A DNA stretch of 64,000 nucleotides from CBDDHT01 sp965227905 (GCA_965227905.1 OZ245780.1:186001-250000), one strand, 5' to 3'. Numbered from the stretch's first letter, positions 9,590-19,019 are shown. Numbers and translations are program-made. Notes: generated by a model from the sequence alone, not told the origin.

Positions 9590-11083
9590 TTACTTGCTGC
9601 TGCCTTTCGAGACAGACTGAACGACATAGTCACCAGCGGCTTCATCTTTCTTGAGGGTGAAGCCGATGCTGTCGCCAACCTTCAGAGAATCTATATCGAC
9701 GCCCTTCCCGACCCGGAAATCCATGGTCATGTTGGGCCACCCAATCGCGGCGATCGGCTGATGTGTAATATTGAGTTTGCGCTCGTCAGCTTTGATTGAA
9801 TCAACGACGCCTCGAGCAGAGATCGGGCTCGCTGCGACCTCTTGCGCTTCTTCGTTTCCAACAGCATCAGTCATGCGAAGAAGGCTCGCATCGAGACTGG
9901 CTTCCGAATCGAGGAGGAATTGACCCGACGTTACGACGGTTTCGCCCTTCTGCAGGCCAACGACGATTTCGACTCGGTCATCTGACTCCATTCCCGAGAC
10001 AACCTGAGCAGGCCGGAAACGCCCCTCGCCGAGCGCTAGTATGACGCGCTCCGATTTGCCAGTGCGGATGAGCGCTTCGCGCGGGATCGTGATGATATTC
10101 TCTTTCGCCGCCCCATGGATTGTCACTTCGGAGTACATATTCGGCTTCAACTGCTCGCCGGGATTGTTGAATCGCAAGCGAACACGTATCGTGCGGCTTT
10201 GCGGATCAACGGTCGGATAGACATAGTCAACAGACCCCTCCCAAATCTTTCCGGGGAGAAACGGCAAACGCATTTCAGCCTTCTGACCCTTGGCTACTTT
10301 GCTGGCCTGGTGTTCATAGATTTCAACCATAATCCAGACCGAGGACATATCAGCCAACCTGAACACAGTTGTCTTTGGTTGGATGAACATTCCCTCCCGG
10401 ACGTTCAGGTTGACGACATAGCCAGCTTGGGGTGTATACACATCGACCAAGTTATTTATCTTGCGATTTACTTTCAGCTCTCCAATTTGCCGTTCCGACA
10501 TGCCCAGCGCTTCCAAACGACTCAGGGCGGCTTTGGCGAGCTCAGATTGTTTGATGGCAATCGCCTGGATGTACTCCGCTTGGGCGTTGGAAAGTTCCCT
10601 AGAGTAGAACTGAAACAGCAGATCGCCTTCTTTCACACGTTCCCCTTCGGTCTTCACAACCAGTTTCTCGATCCAACCTTCTGTTCGAACATGGATATCG
10701 CGCGTCATATCGTCATCTGGTGTGACGAAACCAACCGTGTTGATCATTTGAGAAAGAGTCTGATTCTTAGCTTTGCTTGTTCGGACTCCAATATTGTTGA
10801 CAACAGCTGCGCTGATTTTGAGCGCCTTCTCATCCTTGCCGTCATCTGCGCCTGGCCCGTCTTCAGCAAAGACTGGAATCAGATCCATGCCCATCGGCGA
10901 TTTTCCCGGCTTCTCGCTACGGAAGTTCGGATCCATTGGTGCAGCCCAATAGAGTATCTCTTTTTCTTGTTTCTGTGCTCCAGATGCCTTGCTTTCATTC
11001 AGATCGAAACGGGATAGGCTGTAGCCAACGCCGATGCCCAGCGAAAGCATGACGACCGCAATGCTGATAGTTTTTAGCTTCAT
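9590..11083 (-). CDS. cusB: CusB periplasmic adaptor with fused CusF-like domain
   Basis: A 497-residue membrane-fusion protein linking CusA to the outer-membrane channel. A signal/anchor helix (residues about 5-24) is followed by a heavy-metal-binding segment (YWAAPMDPNF, KSPMGMDLIPVF), then hairpin, lipoyl, beta-barrel and membrane-proximal domains. The last 75 residues form a CusF-like metallochaperone domain: the pattern HQPIAAIGWPNMTMDF keeps the His, Trp and two Met that bind Cu(I)/Ag(I) in CusF. This tethered chaperone replaces a separate cusF gene. It lies 9 bases after cusC and 21 before cusA. Confident in family and fusion; direct metal hand-off within one chain is inference. Confidence 0.94.
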   Translation of the reverse strand: MKLKTISIAVVMLSLGIGVGYSLSRFDLNESKASGAQKQEKEILYWAAPMDPNFRSEKPGKSPMGMDLIPVFAEDGPGADDGKDEKALKISAAVVNNIGVRTSKAKNQTLSQMINTVGFVTPDDDMTRDIHVRTEGWIEKLVVKTEGERVKEGDLLFQFYSRELSNAQAEYIQAIAIKQSELAKAALSRLEALGMSERQIGELKVNRKINNLVDVYTPQAGYVVNLNVREGMFIQPKTTVFRLADMSSVWIMVEIYEHQASKVAKGQKAEMRLPFLPGKIWEGSVDYVYPTVDPQSRTIRVRLRFNNPGEQLKPNMYSEVTIHGAAKENIITIPREALIRTGKSERVILALGEGRFRPAQVVSGMESDDRVEIVVGLQKGETVVTSGQFLLDSEASLDASLLRMTDAVGNEEAQEVAASPISARGVVDSIKADERKLNITHQPIAAIGWPNMTMDFRVGKGVDIDSLKVGDSIGFTLKKDEAAGDYVVQSVSKGSSK

Positions 11084-11091
11084 ATCAATGT

Positions 11092-12339
11092 CTACTTCAG
11101 GGCTAAGAACAGAAGTTTTGCATTCGCTTGAGCACGGTTCACGCGCAAGCGCACGAGCATGAGTTCGCTGTCAAGTTGAGCTAAGCGCGAACGGATAAGC
11201 TCCGCGAAATCAGAAACGCCGGCTCGATAAGCCGTCAATGACGCCTTCGTTGTGTCAGCAGCTCGCTGAATAACGACGCCGCTATACAGCGAAATCCGCT
11301 CTCCCAACCGTTTCCAGTCAGCATAAGTCCGCGAAAGCGCCTTATCGATCTCAAGCAGACGGGCGTCGCGGCCAAGGACCGCTGCCGCGCGCTGATGGTG
11401 GGCAGCATTGAGATCTCGATCCTGACGCTTCCCTGTAAATATCGGAAGGCTCATTCCAATCTTGGCAGAGAGAAAATCGGGACGGTCACCGCCTCGCGCT
11501 CCGTAATCCACCCCCACCGAAAAGCGTGGTTTGTACTGCTGGTGAGCAAGATCTACATCGTAGCTGCTGATCTGAATGCGTGCATCCTCAATCAGAACCA
11601 ACGGATGCCGCACAACCAACTTTCGCAATACGCCTTGTCTAGGGGGCGACGACAGGCCTGGAAGCAGAGCAGGCAGACGTCTAGATGCAGCCGCCTGCCC
11701 TATGAACCGGGCAAGATTGGCACGCGACAATTCCATTTGCCGACGAACATCAATCAGTCGATCACCAAGCAGGCTGAGCTCGAGTTCAGCACGCAGAACA
11801 TCCTGGCTATTCTGCCGGCCCGTTGCGAAAATTGATTTCGCAACGGAAACAAGTTCTTCAACAGCACGATAGCTTTCGGCAACTTTTCGCGAAGCGGCCA
11901 ACCAGTAATATAGTTCCAGCCAGTTTGTTCGGGTGTCGCGTTTTATCAGCAATTCTTGCAGACGCGCCTTCGCGCCTTCAACTCCGGCCTCCGCAGTGCG
12001 TCTGCGCCGCGTTATGGAACGAGTCTTACCTGGAGGAAGCGTTTGTTGGATCCCAACCTTAGCCTGTGTCACTGGCTCTTGGGTAAATCGGAATGTATCA
12101 ACCGGAACGTTCAGTAATCCGAAATTAAAAGTTGGATCCGGTAGTTGCGAGTCTGAAACAGCTTTCTCATTCAGCGCCGCAGCCCGCTCCTCGGGCGCTA
12201 TCACCGTTGGATCATGCTTCTTCACTGCAATCGAAACAGCTTCCCTCAGAGACAAACGTCCTGCCGCACTAACCGGGGACAGTGAGAGATTGAACGCTGT
12301 AAAGGACACCGCAACACATATGATAGAACGACAAAACAT
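11092..12339 (-). CDS. cusC: CusC-like TolC-family outer-membrane efflux protein
   Basis: The outer-membrane channel of the copper efflux complex, about 415 residues. I place the start at 12339 (reading MFCRSIICVAV), preceded by AGGGGTTAG; an upstream in-frame ATG at 12387 would put 16 non-signal residues before a good signal peptide ending near AGRLS. The body is the duplicated coiled-coil OEP fold: LREAVSIAVKKHDP at the start, LPDPTFNFGLLNVP, a second repeat PLVLIEDARIQISSYDVDLAHQQ, and a closing helical segment. The upstream leader is a near copy of the one before the lipoprotein gene at 20454, which suggests common control of both copper cassettes. Confidence 0.9.
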   Translation of the reverse strand: MFCRSIICVAVSFTAFNLSLSPVSAAGRLSLREAVSIAVKKHDPTVIAPEERAAALNEKAVSDSQLPDPTFNFGLLNVPVDTFRFTQEPVTQAKVGIQQTLPPGKTRSITRRRRTAEAGVEGAKARLQELLIKRDTRTNWLELYYWLAASRKVAESYRAVEELVSVAKSIFATGRQNSQDVLRAELELSLLGDRLIDVRRQMELSRANLARFIGQAAASRRLPALLPGLSSPPRQGVLRKLVVRHPLVLIEDARIQISSYDVDLAHQQYKPRFSVGVDYGARGGDRPDFLSAKIGMSLPIFTGKRQDRDLNAAHHQRAAAVLGRDARLLEIDKALSRTYADWKRLGERISLYSGVVIQRAADTTKASLTAYRAGVSDFAELIRSRLAQLDSELMLVRLRVNRAQANAKLLFLALK

Positions 12340-12430
12340 CTCTAACCCCTCGGCAAACGCCCGGCGCTGTCGTTGGCCGGTACGCATACAATTCCTGTGT
12401 GAAACGAGCCTTGGGCCCGCAAGTCATAAG
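12340..12430 (-). promoter_or_regulatory. duplicated leader upstream of cusC
   Basis: Read on the minus strand, this leader aligns along about 85 bases with the leader at 20712-20805: both carry a CGGGC block, a CG-TTT-CA core, ACCGG-CAA, GCCGGGCG and the ribosome-binding string GGGGTTAGAGATG. Such conservation in non-coding DNA beside diverged genes suggests a shared operator or promoter. No canonical CueR spacing-19 palindrome or E. coli-type CusR box was found, so the regulator is unknown. Confidence 0.5.
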
Positions 12431-12451
12431 GAATGGAATTGTAAGGCTAGA

Positions 12452-12862
12452 TCAGATTCGGTAACGCTCGGAACTCGCATAGACCGGTCGGTCGATGGCT
12501 AATATTCCGAAATCGGTGTCGACGCGAGGTGGCTCGTGTAAGCTCGACGGCTCTATCAGCGATATAGAACTTGCGGCGTGGAACGCGCCACTGTCAAACC
12601 AAATCTGCTCCACCGGTTCCGACTTCGGCGTGGCAACAGTTGTCACGTTCCAGCTATGGCAATCAGTTGCACAGCGATGATCAAGTCCACCAGGATGGCG
12701 AGGACAATGCGATGCCGTTGCTGGAGCCCCATGCGCATGACCGGCGACCGCACCGTGAGCGTCACCATGATGGCCCGCGGCCCCGCCAATGGCACCCAAA
12801 AAAGTGCAAGGGGCAATCACGATTGCCAAGGCCAATAGCATTGATAATGTACGAATCAACAC
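12452..12862 (-). CDS. small secreted Cys/His protein, copper-cassette head (copy 1)
   Basis: A 136-residue protein of no family I can name, starting with GTG (AGGATCG upstream). It has a signal peptide or N-terminal membrane helix (residues about 3-25), a His-rich stretch (HHGDAHG, GHAHGAP), a cysteine motif SHCPRHPG-LDHRCATDCHSW, and a conserved C-terminal tail ending RYRI. Copy 2 at 20824-21234 is the same length and shares the signal peptide, the CATDCHSW motif and the tail. The Cys/His content and its position at the head of both copper operons suggest a periplasmic copper binder or delivery factor; this is inference. It probably heads the cusCBA transcript. Confidence 0.8.
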   Translation of the reverse strand: MLIRTLSMLLALAIVIAPCTFLGAIGGAAGHHGDAHGAVAGHAHGAPATASHCPRHPGGLDHRCATDCHSWNVTTVATPKSEPVEQIWFDSGAFHAASSISLIEPSSLHEPPRVDTDFGILAIDRPVYASSERYRI

Positions 12863-13020
12863 AGCAGCGATCCTGATAGCGGCATCTTACCTCTTATATT
12901 AAGTGGTGCAACCGTCAGCACTGTCAATAACATGGCCGCTCTTAACGACCCGACTTTCGTTTACCGTTGCAGGCAGGCCACATCGGTGCAGTTAATGCCT
13001 CTTCAACTCGCCATTATGAG
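12863..13020 (-). pseudogene. decayed copy of the Cys-rich gene at 21256-21489
   Basis: This gap matches the 3' part of the 77-residue gene that precedes copy 2 of the small Cys/His protein. An 18-base string is identical (12955-12972 and 21330-21347), and the flanking CTGTCAAT block aligns too. In the corresponding minus frame it reads PATVNES and then VIDS, but it has a stop codon just upstream and has lost the cysteines. The copper-cassette duplication therefore included this gene, and this copy has decayed. Confidence 0.5.
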
Positions 13021-13132
13021 GCAAAGATTCGATGCATCGCTGCCCCGGATTCCCGCAATCAACGCGACGCTCCCATGTTCATGGGGTCGGCAGTTCGATG
13101 CGTTACGACATCACATTGCCCTGAGCAACCGA

Positions 13133-15001
13133 CTAAATCAATCGGAACACTGCGACGCAGCCTTGTCGCCCCCGAAGACGATGTCTTCCCAGGTCAACCA
13201 AAGCAACGCCGGACGCAAGAGCCGCAGCTGTCGTCCCGCTAATAAGTGCCATTATATCCGGAGATTTCTCGCTCACTTCTTTGCACATCTGCTCAAGACG
13301 GCTTGCCGTGTTCACTGTATCGCCGACAATCGTGTAGTTCATTCGACCTACGGCGCCAATGTTTCCGACAACAACGTTGCCGGTATGTATACCAATCCGC
13401 ATAAAGACCAGTGGACGGCCAGCTTGTGCCCTCTTTCGATTGTCCTCGCGCAGGACGGTCGCGATTGACTTAGCTGCCTGACATGCCCTCTCGGCGTGAT
13501 CGGGCTGCCATTCCGGAGCACCCCAAAACGCCATCATGCCATCCCCCATATACTTGTCTACAGTCCCTCCTGTCGCACTGATACACTCCGCAACCAGCTC
13601 AAAGTGATCATTGAGAAACTCTGCGATCTCCGCAGCTGGTATTGTCTCTGAAAACTCGGTGAAACCGACGATGTCAGTGAACAGCACTGTTACTTCACGT
13701 TCGGTCGATGCAAGGCCGCTCCCGTCATCATGTTTCATCAACTGCTCAACCAGGGCCTTTGGCACATAGGTTTCAAACCAACGCAATCCATTGAGCATGA
13801 CGTTGAAGGCGCGCGCCGCTTCGTTAACCTCTTGAAAGCGGCTACCCGGAAGCCTGGAAACCGAGGCAATATCAAAGTTCCCAATAAGTCGTGCGGCTCC
13901 CTCCAAATTCTGTATCGGGAGTGAGATACGTTGACCAAGTATGACGGCGGCTGCGACCGCCACGATGAGAACGGCCATGCCAGCAAACGCCGCCCAAATC
14001 AATCGGCGCATGTCCTGCGCAAAATCAAAAGCATGATAGTAGCTGCTTAGTGTCCAGGCCTTCTCTCCATAGTCAGAAATCTTTCGATGCATGAACAGAT
14101 AGGGTTCACCATTCACATCCGTGAGTTGCCATTGACCCTCAAAATGTTTGGTAGCGGAATGTTGATGCCGTTGGCTGACATGCATCGCCTCAAGTACCGG
14201 ATCAACAAATGTAACAGCCATCGGCAAGGGTTTGTCACGGAACGGTTCGGACGCCTTCGACGATAGTTTGGGATGGGCTAATACTTGATGGTTTGCATCG
14301 GTGATAAATGCCACTGTTCCCGATTGAAATTTCAAATCCGCCAGGAGCTCGGACAGCTTTTCCAATGACACACGCGCAACCAGAACACCGATAAACCGAT
14401 TGTTCGATTGCAGGGGCATTCGCAAAGGCAGAAGCGCCAACGATTGATTCTTCGTTCCCTCAGGCTCATCCCATGTCAGTTTTGTTTCAATCTTCGCCGT
14501 ATTCACGATCGCTCGAACTGCTGGATTCTTGCTCCCGTCTTCCATCATCGCCGAAACTCCACGATCGCCGCCCCTTTCTATCTTGATGTGCTGAAATTCT
14601 GAATCGACAAAGGCTATGGAATGGATCTGAGGCGTAGCAGCAAGAGCACCTCTGAGAATATCAACTGTTCGCTCGGAATCAGTCACGATCTCGGGATCAT
14701 GCGCAATAGAGTCTCTGAGATACAAAAGCTGTCCTGCGACAGGGTCGAGAAGATGCGATATATATGAGTCAGCGAAAGAGAGATTCATTTCCGCTTGATG
14801 TGTCAGATGGTCAAGTGTGTTCTGACGTCCGGTCCAGAATCCAATTCCAAGAACAATGATCAATGCCACCACAATGACTCCGCCAAATATCATGACGAGA
14901 ACACGAGCGATGGAGACAGTCCCACTACTGCGAATACCATCCGGTGATGCTACAGATGCTGTTGATGCAGATTCAGCTGCATCATCAGTCAGTTTTTTCA
15001 T
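13133..15001 (-). CDS. membrane sensor class III adenylate/guanylate cyclase
   Basis: A 622-residue cyclase that would make cAMP (or cGMP) in response to a periplasmic signal. Layout: cytoplasmic N-terminus, TM1 about residues 33-56, a periplasmic Cache-like sensor of about 280 residues, TM2 about 340-362, HAMP, and a class III catalytic domain from about 435. Both metal-binding aspartates are present (VLFTDIVGFTEFSE and KYMGDGMMAFWG), as is the transition-state segment VGNIGAVGRMNYTIVGDTVN. It sits between the two copper cassettes but as a separate transcription unit. The domain assignment is firm; ligand and output are unknown. Confidence 0.93.
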   Translation of the reverse strand: MKKLTDDAAESASTASVASPDGIRSSGTVSIARVLVMIFGGVIVVALIIVLGIGFWTGRQNTLDHLTHQAEMNLSFADSYISHLLDPVAGQLLYLRDSIAHDPEIVTDSERTVDILRGALAATPQIHSIAFVDSEFQHIKIERGGDRGVSAMMEDGSKNPAVRAIVNTAKIETKLTWDEPEGTKNQSLALLPLRMPLQSNNRFIGVLVARVSLEKLSELLADLKFQSGTVAFITDANHQVLAHPKLSSKASEPFRDKPLPMAVTFVDPVLEAMHVSQRHQHSATKHFEGQWQLTDVNGEPYLFMHRKISDYGEKAWTLSSYYHAFDFAQDMRRLIWAAFAGMAVLIVAVAAAVILGQRISLPIQNLEGAARLIGNFDIASVSRLPGSRFQEVNEAARAFNVMLNGLRWFETYVPKALVEQLMKHDDGSGLASTEREVTVLFTDIVGFTEFSETIPAAEIAEFLNDHFELVAECISATGGTVDKYMGDGMMAFWGAPEWQPDHAERACQAAKSIATVLREDNRKRAQAGRPLVFMRIGIHTGNVVVGNIGAVGRMNYTIVGDTVNTASRLEQMCKEVSEKSPDIMALISGTTAAALASGVALVDLGRHRLRGRQGCVAVFRLI

Positions 15002-15380
15002 TCTGCAGCTCCCGTATGCCGATCAGATTTCAACAGCATTATCCGGCGCAACAGCCGATTGAAGCAATCCTGCAAAATCATGCCTCATTGCCGCATACTG
15101 ACTTCTCGTCATGATATTTGACGGAAAACAAAGCGCATCTGCGAATAGATAAGCTCGGGTGGGGGGTGTTACGACGGAAGCGGCTGGGCACATTGAATGA
15201 CACCATGGATGCCGCTTGCACAGGACTCATCCTCTGCATATTTGCGATTGCGATCATAACAGGCGTGTTCTGTGGCAACCCCTGTCACCCTTCGGGCGAC
15301 CCCAGCAAATAGCGCATGGGTCCTGCGCAAGCGGCAGCACCTCTCATTGAATCGCGGCACATTCCAATTTGGGAGGTCGA
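15002..15380. other. intergenic, no gene recognised
   Basis: About 380 bases upstream of the cyclase. A plus-strand frame at 15118-15312 contains one hydrophobic helix (about 15 residues) but has no ribosome-binding site, an atypical start and no recognised relative; I do not call it. The region presumably carries the cyclase promoter. Confidence 0.4.
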
Positions 15381-16076
15381 TCAGCAGTTCGCCTCTCTGC
15401 TTTCACTTGGTTCTGGATCATTGTGCGATGTCCCAAGAGGGCGCCAGACATGCACAAGACCTTCGACAGAATCGGTGGAGATGACAGAAAAAAACCGCTC
15501 AAACAAATACGACTTCAAGGGCTTCGACCACTTCAATCTGTAAGAATGCCTTTCTTCAACCGAGTATCCATTTCGCTGAGCCAGCATTTTCAAGGTATAG
15601 TGACTCGAATAAAATGTCGTATATATAGGTGTCCTTTCAGATCCTATCAAAACTGACACAAATCTCCTTGCCGCAAATGCATTTATAGCCGTTACAATTA
15701 AAATTCCTCCATCATTCAGCTTTTTCTTTGCTTCCTGAAAAAATAGTCCAGGATTTGACAGATAATTTATAACATTTCCTGCTACTATAACATCAAAATT
15801 TCCGATATTCAGATCACCCAAATTCTCCGCATCTCCATATCCGATATTATCGAACCCATATTCAGATCGTAAATAGGCCAGCTCTTCTTCCGAGTTATCA
15901 ATTCCGTAACATTGCGATGCTACAGCTGTTAGTTTGTCATGTAGCCATTTACCACGCGATATCAGCTCCGCTGCCGCCGGAAAATCGGCGCACCCCACGT
16001 GCAGCACACGCTTGTCCGCACAATTGCGGAGTATAAAATCCTCACGGTCGACAATGGATTTGTTTGATTTTTCCAT
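15381..16076 (-). CDS. class I SAM-dependent methyltransferase
   Basis: A cytoplasmic methyltransferase of the UbiE/COQ5-like type 11 fold. The SAM-binding glycine motif is HVGCADFPAA, the acidic motif II is CYGIDNSEEEL, and motif IV is FDVIVAGNVINYL followed by a post-II segment DGGILIVTAINAF. The start is uncertain: ATG at 16076 (reading MEKSNKS) with GGGG 11 bases upstream, an ATG at 16094 or a TTG at 16130. The gene is AT-richer than its neighbours, with codon use unlike the flanking copper genes, so it was probably acquired separately. Its context resembles sugar- or lipid-modifying methyltransferases, but the substrate cannot be read from sequence. Confidence 0.8.
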   Translation of the reverse strand: MEKSNKSIVDREDFILRNCADKRVLHVGCADFPAAAELISRGKWLHDKLTAVASQCYGIDNSEEELAYLRSEYGFDNIGYGDAENLGDLNIGNFDVIVAGNVINYLSNPGLFFQEAKKKLNDGGILIVTAINAFAARRFVSVLIGSERTPIYTTFYSSHYTLKMLAQRNGYSVEERHSYRLKWSKPLKSYLFERFFSVISTDSVEGLVHVWRPLGTSHNDPEPSESREANC

Positions 16077-16348
16077 CGATGTTGCTGCCCCCATCAATCG
16101 GGTTGAAAATAACAAATCCACCTTTTTCAACCGATCTATTCCGACTTTCTATCAATACTACTGGTATAATGTTTTTAGCGCTATCCAATACTAACATTGA
16201 CCTTTCCCATCTTCACAAGACGGGTCAATTACATGCCGAATAAATATTTAGATTGCGATTGCACAGCATGTTTACTCCCTGGGGAAGAAGCCGCCCCACC
16301 TACACGGCCGACCAAAATCGAACCAATCGTAAGCGGGACGGTCAGGGT

Positions 16349-17005
16349 TTAGCCTCCTGTGAAAGTGAATTTTCCCTTCATCCCAGCTTCATAGTGGCCT
16401 GGAATATTGCAGCCAAACTCCAGATCACCGGCCTTTGCGAATGTCCAAATAATCCTTTTGGTCGCCTTCGGTTCGATCAGGACTGTATTGGGGTGTGTAT
16501 GTCCGGAATTATCCACAATCCGGTCGGCTTCCAGCTTGCCCGACTCCATCATCTTCAGCATTTCTGCCTGATGAGCCTTTTGCATGGTTACTGGGCCAAT
16601 CGTAAACTCGTGCACCAGTGCACCGATATTGCGGATCACGAATTCGACCGTCTCACCATTCTTGACCTTGATCGATTTGAGGTCGAACCCAATGTCCTTG
16701 GCGACCAGCTCGATTTTCCGGTCAACTTCAGATGCCTTGCCAGGAGAACCACCAGGCATTTTGCCGTGATCCATATGGTGGCCTTGGTGTTGATCGTGTT
16801 CGCCCTTATGGTGACCGTGATCTTTCTTCTTCATCGCCTCATGATCATGCCCCTTGTCGTGCTGATGTCCTGGCTTGCCCGCGGCTGCAAGAACCGGTCC
16901 GGACATGCCGGCAAGCAGGAAGCCGGCGGCAATCAAGACAACCGAAGCCGATTTCTTTTTTTGACCAACACAGCATTTTATCTGATCAGATTTCTGGATT
17001 AACAT
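16349..17005 (-). CDS. secreted His-rich cupredoxin (plastocyanin/azurin-like copper protein)
   Basis: A 218-residue periplasmic protein: a long N-region, a signal helix (about residues 19-40), a His-rich metal-binding stretch of about 40 residues (repeats of HDKGHDHE, KKDHGHHKGEHDQHQGHH type), then one cupredoxin domain. Type 1 copper ligands are readable as His in GALVHEFTIG and the C-x4-H-x4-M loop FGCNIPGHYEAGMKG. It should bind Cu and may shuttle it, or electrons, to the multicopper oxidase and cytochrome c encoded just upstream. It closes the distal copper operon, with a 175-base gap after the cytochrome gene. Confidence 0.92.
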   Translation of the reverse strand: MLIQKSDQIKCCVGQKKKSASVVLIAAGFLLAGMSGPVLAAAGKPGHQHDKGHDHEAMKKKDHGHHKGEHDQHQGHHMDHGKMPGGSPGKASEVDRKIELVAKDIGFDLKSIKVKNGETVEFVIRNIGALVHEFTIGPVTMQKAHQAEMLKMMESGKLEADRIVDNSGHTHPNTVLIEPKATKRIIWTFAKAGDLEFGCNIPGHYEAGMKGKFTFTGG

Positions 17006-17180
17006 TGGATACGTTCTCCTTTTCCATTGGCTTTCTGGACTTTGATGTCGAGGTAGACATTCGACATCGTATTATGAGTGGGGCCAGATCCCAGATCTCG
17101 GCAGACAAGTTCGTCTCCTCCTAGTTGAGCGCATAGATACCTCGGGTTTGGCATTTTGACCGACACCGGCATTCTCAACC

Positions 17181-17585
17181 TCAAAAGATGCCATTCGCGC
17201 GCTGAATTCGGCGTACATAGTCGATAATCGACTCGATCTCCTTGTCGCTGACGTTCGGCAAAGCGGGCATATCGCCGTAGGGCCAGTGGTGTTTTCGCGT
17301 GCCAGACTTGACCGCCTGAAAAAAAGACCGGTCCGAGTGATGACTAGGCTCATAGATCATGTGAACGAGCGGCGGGCCGCTTTTCGTTCCTGCTGCGTGT
17401 TCTCCGTGGCACTTCAGACAGTATTTGTTGAAAGCTGCCTGTCCGGCCACCTCGCTCGCTGAAAGGCGTTTTGGAATTTGCACATCTTTGCGCTGAGGTG
17501 CGTCCCACCAATGCCCAGCTGCGATCCCAAGACCGAGTGCGACCGCGATGACTAGTATCGAAAGCGAGATCCTGTTCATCGCCAC
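17181..17585 (-). CDS. membrane-anchored c-type cytochrome
   Basis: A 134-residue class I cytochrome c with an uncleaved or signal N-terminal helix (about residues 5-23). The single haem-binding motif is CLKCH, and the distal Met ligand is likely in YGDMPALPN. The C-terminal helix IIDYVRRIQ is typical. It starts 7 bases after the multicopper oxidase stop, so it is co-transcribed and probably accepts or donates electrons in periplasmic Cu(I) oxidation; that partnership is inferred from order. Confidence 0.92.
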   Translation of the reverse strand: MAMNRISLSILVIAVALGLGIAAGHWWDAPQRKDVQIPKRLSASEVAGQAAFNKYCLKCHGEHAAGTKSGPPLVHMIYEPSHHSDRSFFQAVKSGTRKHHWPYGDMPALPNVSDKEIESIIDYVRRIQRANGIF

Positions 17586-17591
17586 AGGCCA

Positions 17592-19019
17592 CTAGACCTT
17601 AATTCCGTCGCGCTTCAACTGAGCTATGGTTGCCGGTCCGACAAGAGTTCCGGCCGGCGGTGCATACCAGCCCGGATCGTCATAGCTGTTGAGCTGCTCG
17701 CGAATTTTCAGGACAGTGAACATGCCACCCATGCCAATATAGCTATAAGGGCCCTGGGCTCCTACCATCGGGATACTGTTTTCGGGCATATCCATATGAG
17801 CGGCATGCTTGCCCATGTCGCCCATACCGTCCGTCCCCATTGTCATATAACCCGGCACCAAACTCGCTACGCGTTTGTCGATGGTCGTTGGATCGGCACC
17901 AACCATATTCGGCAATCCATGGCCCATTTGGTTCATGGTGTGATGAGTCATGTGACAATGCATGGCCCAATCCCCTGGATTGTCCGCCACGAATTCAATG
18001 TTGCGGGTTTGCCCCACCGAAACGAGCACTGTCGTCTCAGGCCATTGGGCAGGTTCAGGGATTTCGCCGCCATCCGTTTCCGTCACGCGAAATGCGTAGC
18101 CATGGACATGGAACGGATGATGGTCCATTGCCGACAGGTTCCCGATCCGTATACGGACACGCTCATCCATCTTGGCAACTAGCGGCGCGGTACCAGGAAA
18201 AACCTTCCCATTGAGAGTGAGTGTATTAAATCCGCTCGACACGCTCGTGTCGGGGCGATATGTGCCCGGTTTGATATCCCATTCATGCATCATCAGAGAA
18301 AAATCACGATGAGGTCGGGGTCGCTTCGGCTTGCGCGGATGGATCACGAACATTCCCACAAGCCCCATGCCTTCCTGAGTCATGGCGTCTTTGTGAGAGT
18401 GATACATGAACGTTCCGTGCTGAACGCATTTGAACTCGTAGCGGAATGTCTCACCAGGTCTCAACGGGCGCTGAGTAAGCCCCGATACGCCATCCATTCC
18501 CATTGGCAGAATTATGCCGTGCCAGTGAGTGGAAGTCGGAACAGCCAGCTTATTTGTTACATATATTCGTATTCGGTCACCTTCTACAGCCTCAATGACA
18601 GGACCCGGAGTGCGTCCGTTGTACCCCCAGCACTGGGCTTCATAACCAGGGGCGAATTCATGAAAGACATCTTCCGCAATGAGGTGGAAGATCTTCACAC
18701 CATCTACAATCCTGAAAGGTAGCGTGGCGCCATTCGGGACCACGACAGGCGTGTAGTGTTTGCCGGGCATGCCTGGCGCGAAATCGTCATCCGGATCGAC
18801 TGTTCGCGCATAGAAATCATTGCCTCTCGGCGTGGAATACTGATGTTTAGACGCCGCGGGCTTGGTCCTGGACTTTTCCATTGTGTGGCCTTTATGAGAC
18901 CCACGCATGTCATGACCTTTGTGTTTGTCCGACTGGGCAAATGCATCACGGCCAACAAGAGCCGCTCCGGCAATCGCTACACCCGAGCCTGCCAATGCTT
19001 GTCTGCGGGTAATCTTCAT
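17592..19019 (-). CDS. copA: CopA-type multicopper oxidase
   Basis: A 475-residue periplasmic multicopper oxidase likely to oxidise Cu(I) to the less toxic Cu(II). It has a twin-arginine signal (TRRQALAGSGVAIAGAAL), so it is exported folded. All four copper motifs are present: STHWHGI, MYHSHKD, HHPFHVHG and the WAMHCHMTHH segment with the axial Met in NQMGHG. A His/Met-rich linker (residues about 30-55) and a Met-rich region near 385-410 (MTMGTDGMGDMGKH, AAHMDMPEN) are typical copper-resistance features. Its ATG overlaps the TolC-like gene stop (TAATG), indicating coupling. Shorter than E. coli CueO (516) but with intact ligands. Confidence 0.94.
   Translation of the reverse strand: MKITRRQALAGSGVAIAGAALVGRDAFAQSDKHKGHDMRGSHKGHTMEKSRTKPAASKHQYSTPRGNDFYARTVDPDDDFAPGMPGKHYTPVVVPNGATLPFRIVDGVKIFHLIAEDVFHEFAPGYEAQCWGYNGRTPGPVIEAVEGDRIRIYVTNKLAVPTSTHWHGIILPMGMDGVSGLTQRPLRPGETFRYEFKCVQHGTFMYHSHKDAMTQEGMGLVGMFVIHPRKPKRPRPHRDFSLMMHEWDIKPGTYRPDTSVSSGFNTLTLNGKVFPGTAPLVAKMDERVRIRIGNLSAMDHHPFHVHGYAFRVTETDGGEIPEPAQWPETTVLVSVGQTRNIEFVADNPGDWAMHCHMTHHTMNQMGHGLPNMVGADPTTIDKRVASLVPGYMTMGTDGMGDMGKHAAHMDMPENSIPMVGAQGPYSYIGMGGMFTVLKIREQLNSYDDPGWYAPPAGTLVGPATIAQLKRDGIKV

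Noticed and set aside
10115..11017. 300-codon plus-strand ORF opposite cusB
   Set aside because: Lies entirely within the well-supported adaptor gene on the other strand and has no domain.
12340..12480. CueR-type copper operator before cusC
   Set aside because: A 19-base-spaced promoter with the CueR palindrome was looked for and not found; only the duplicated leader can be supported.
15118..15312. 64-codon ORF with a hydrophobic helix upstream of the cyclase
   Set aside because: No ribosome-binding site, unusual start codon and no recognised relative.
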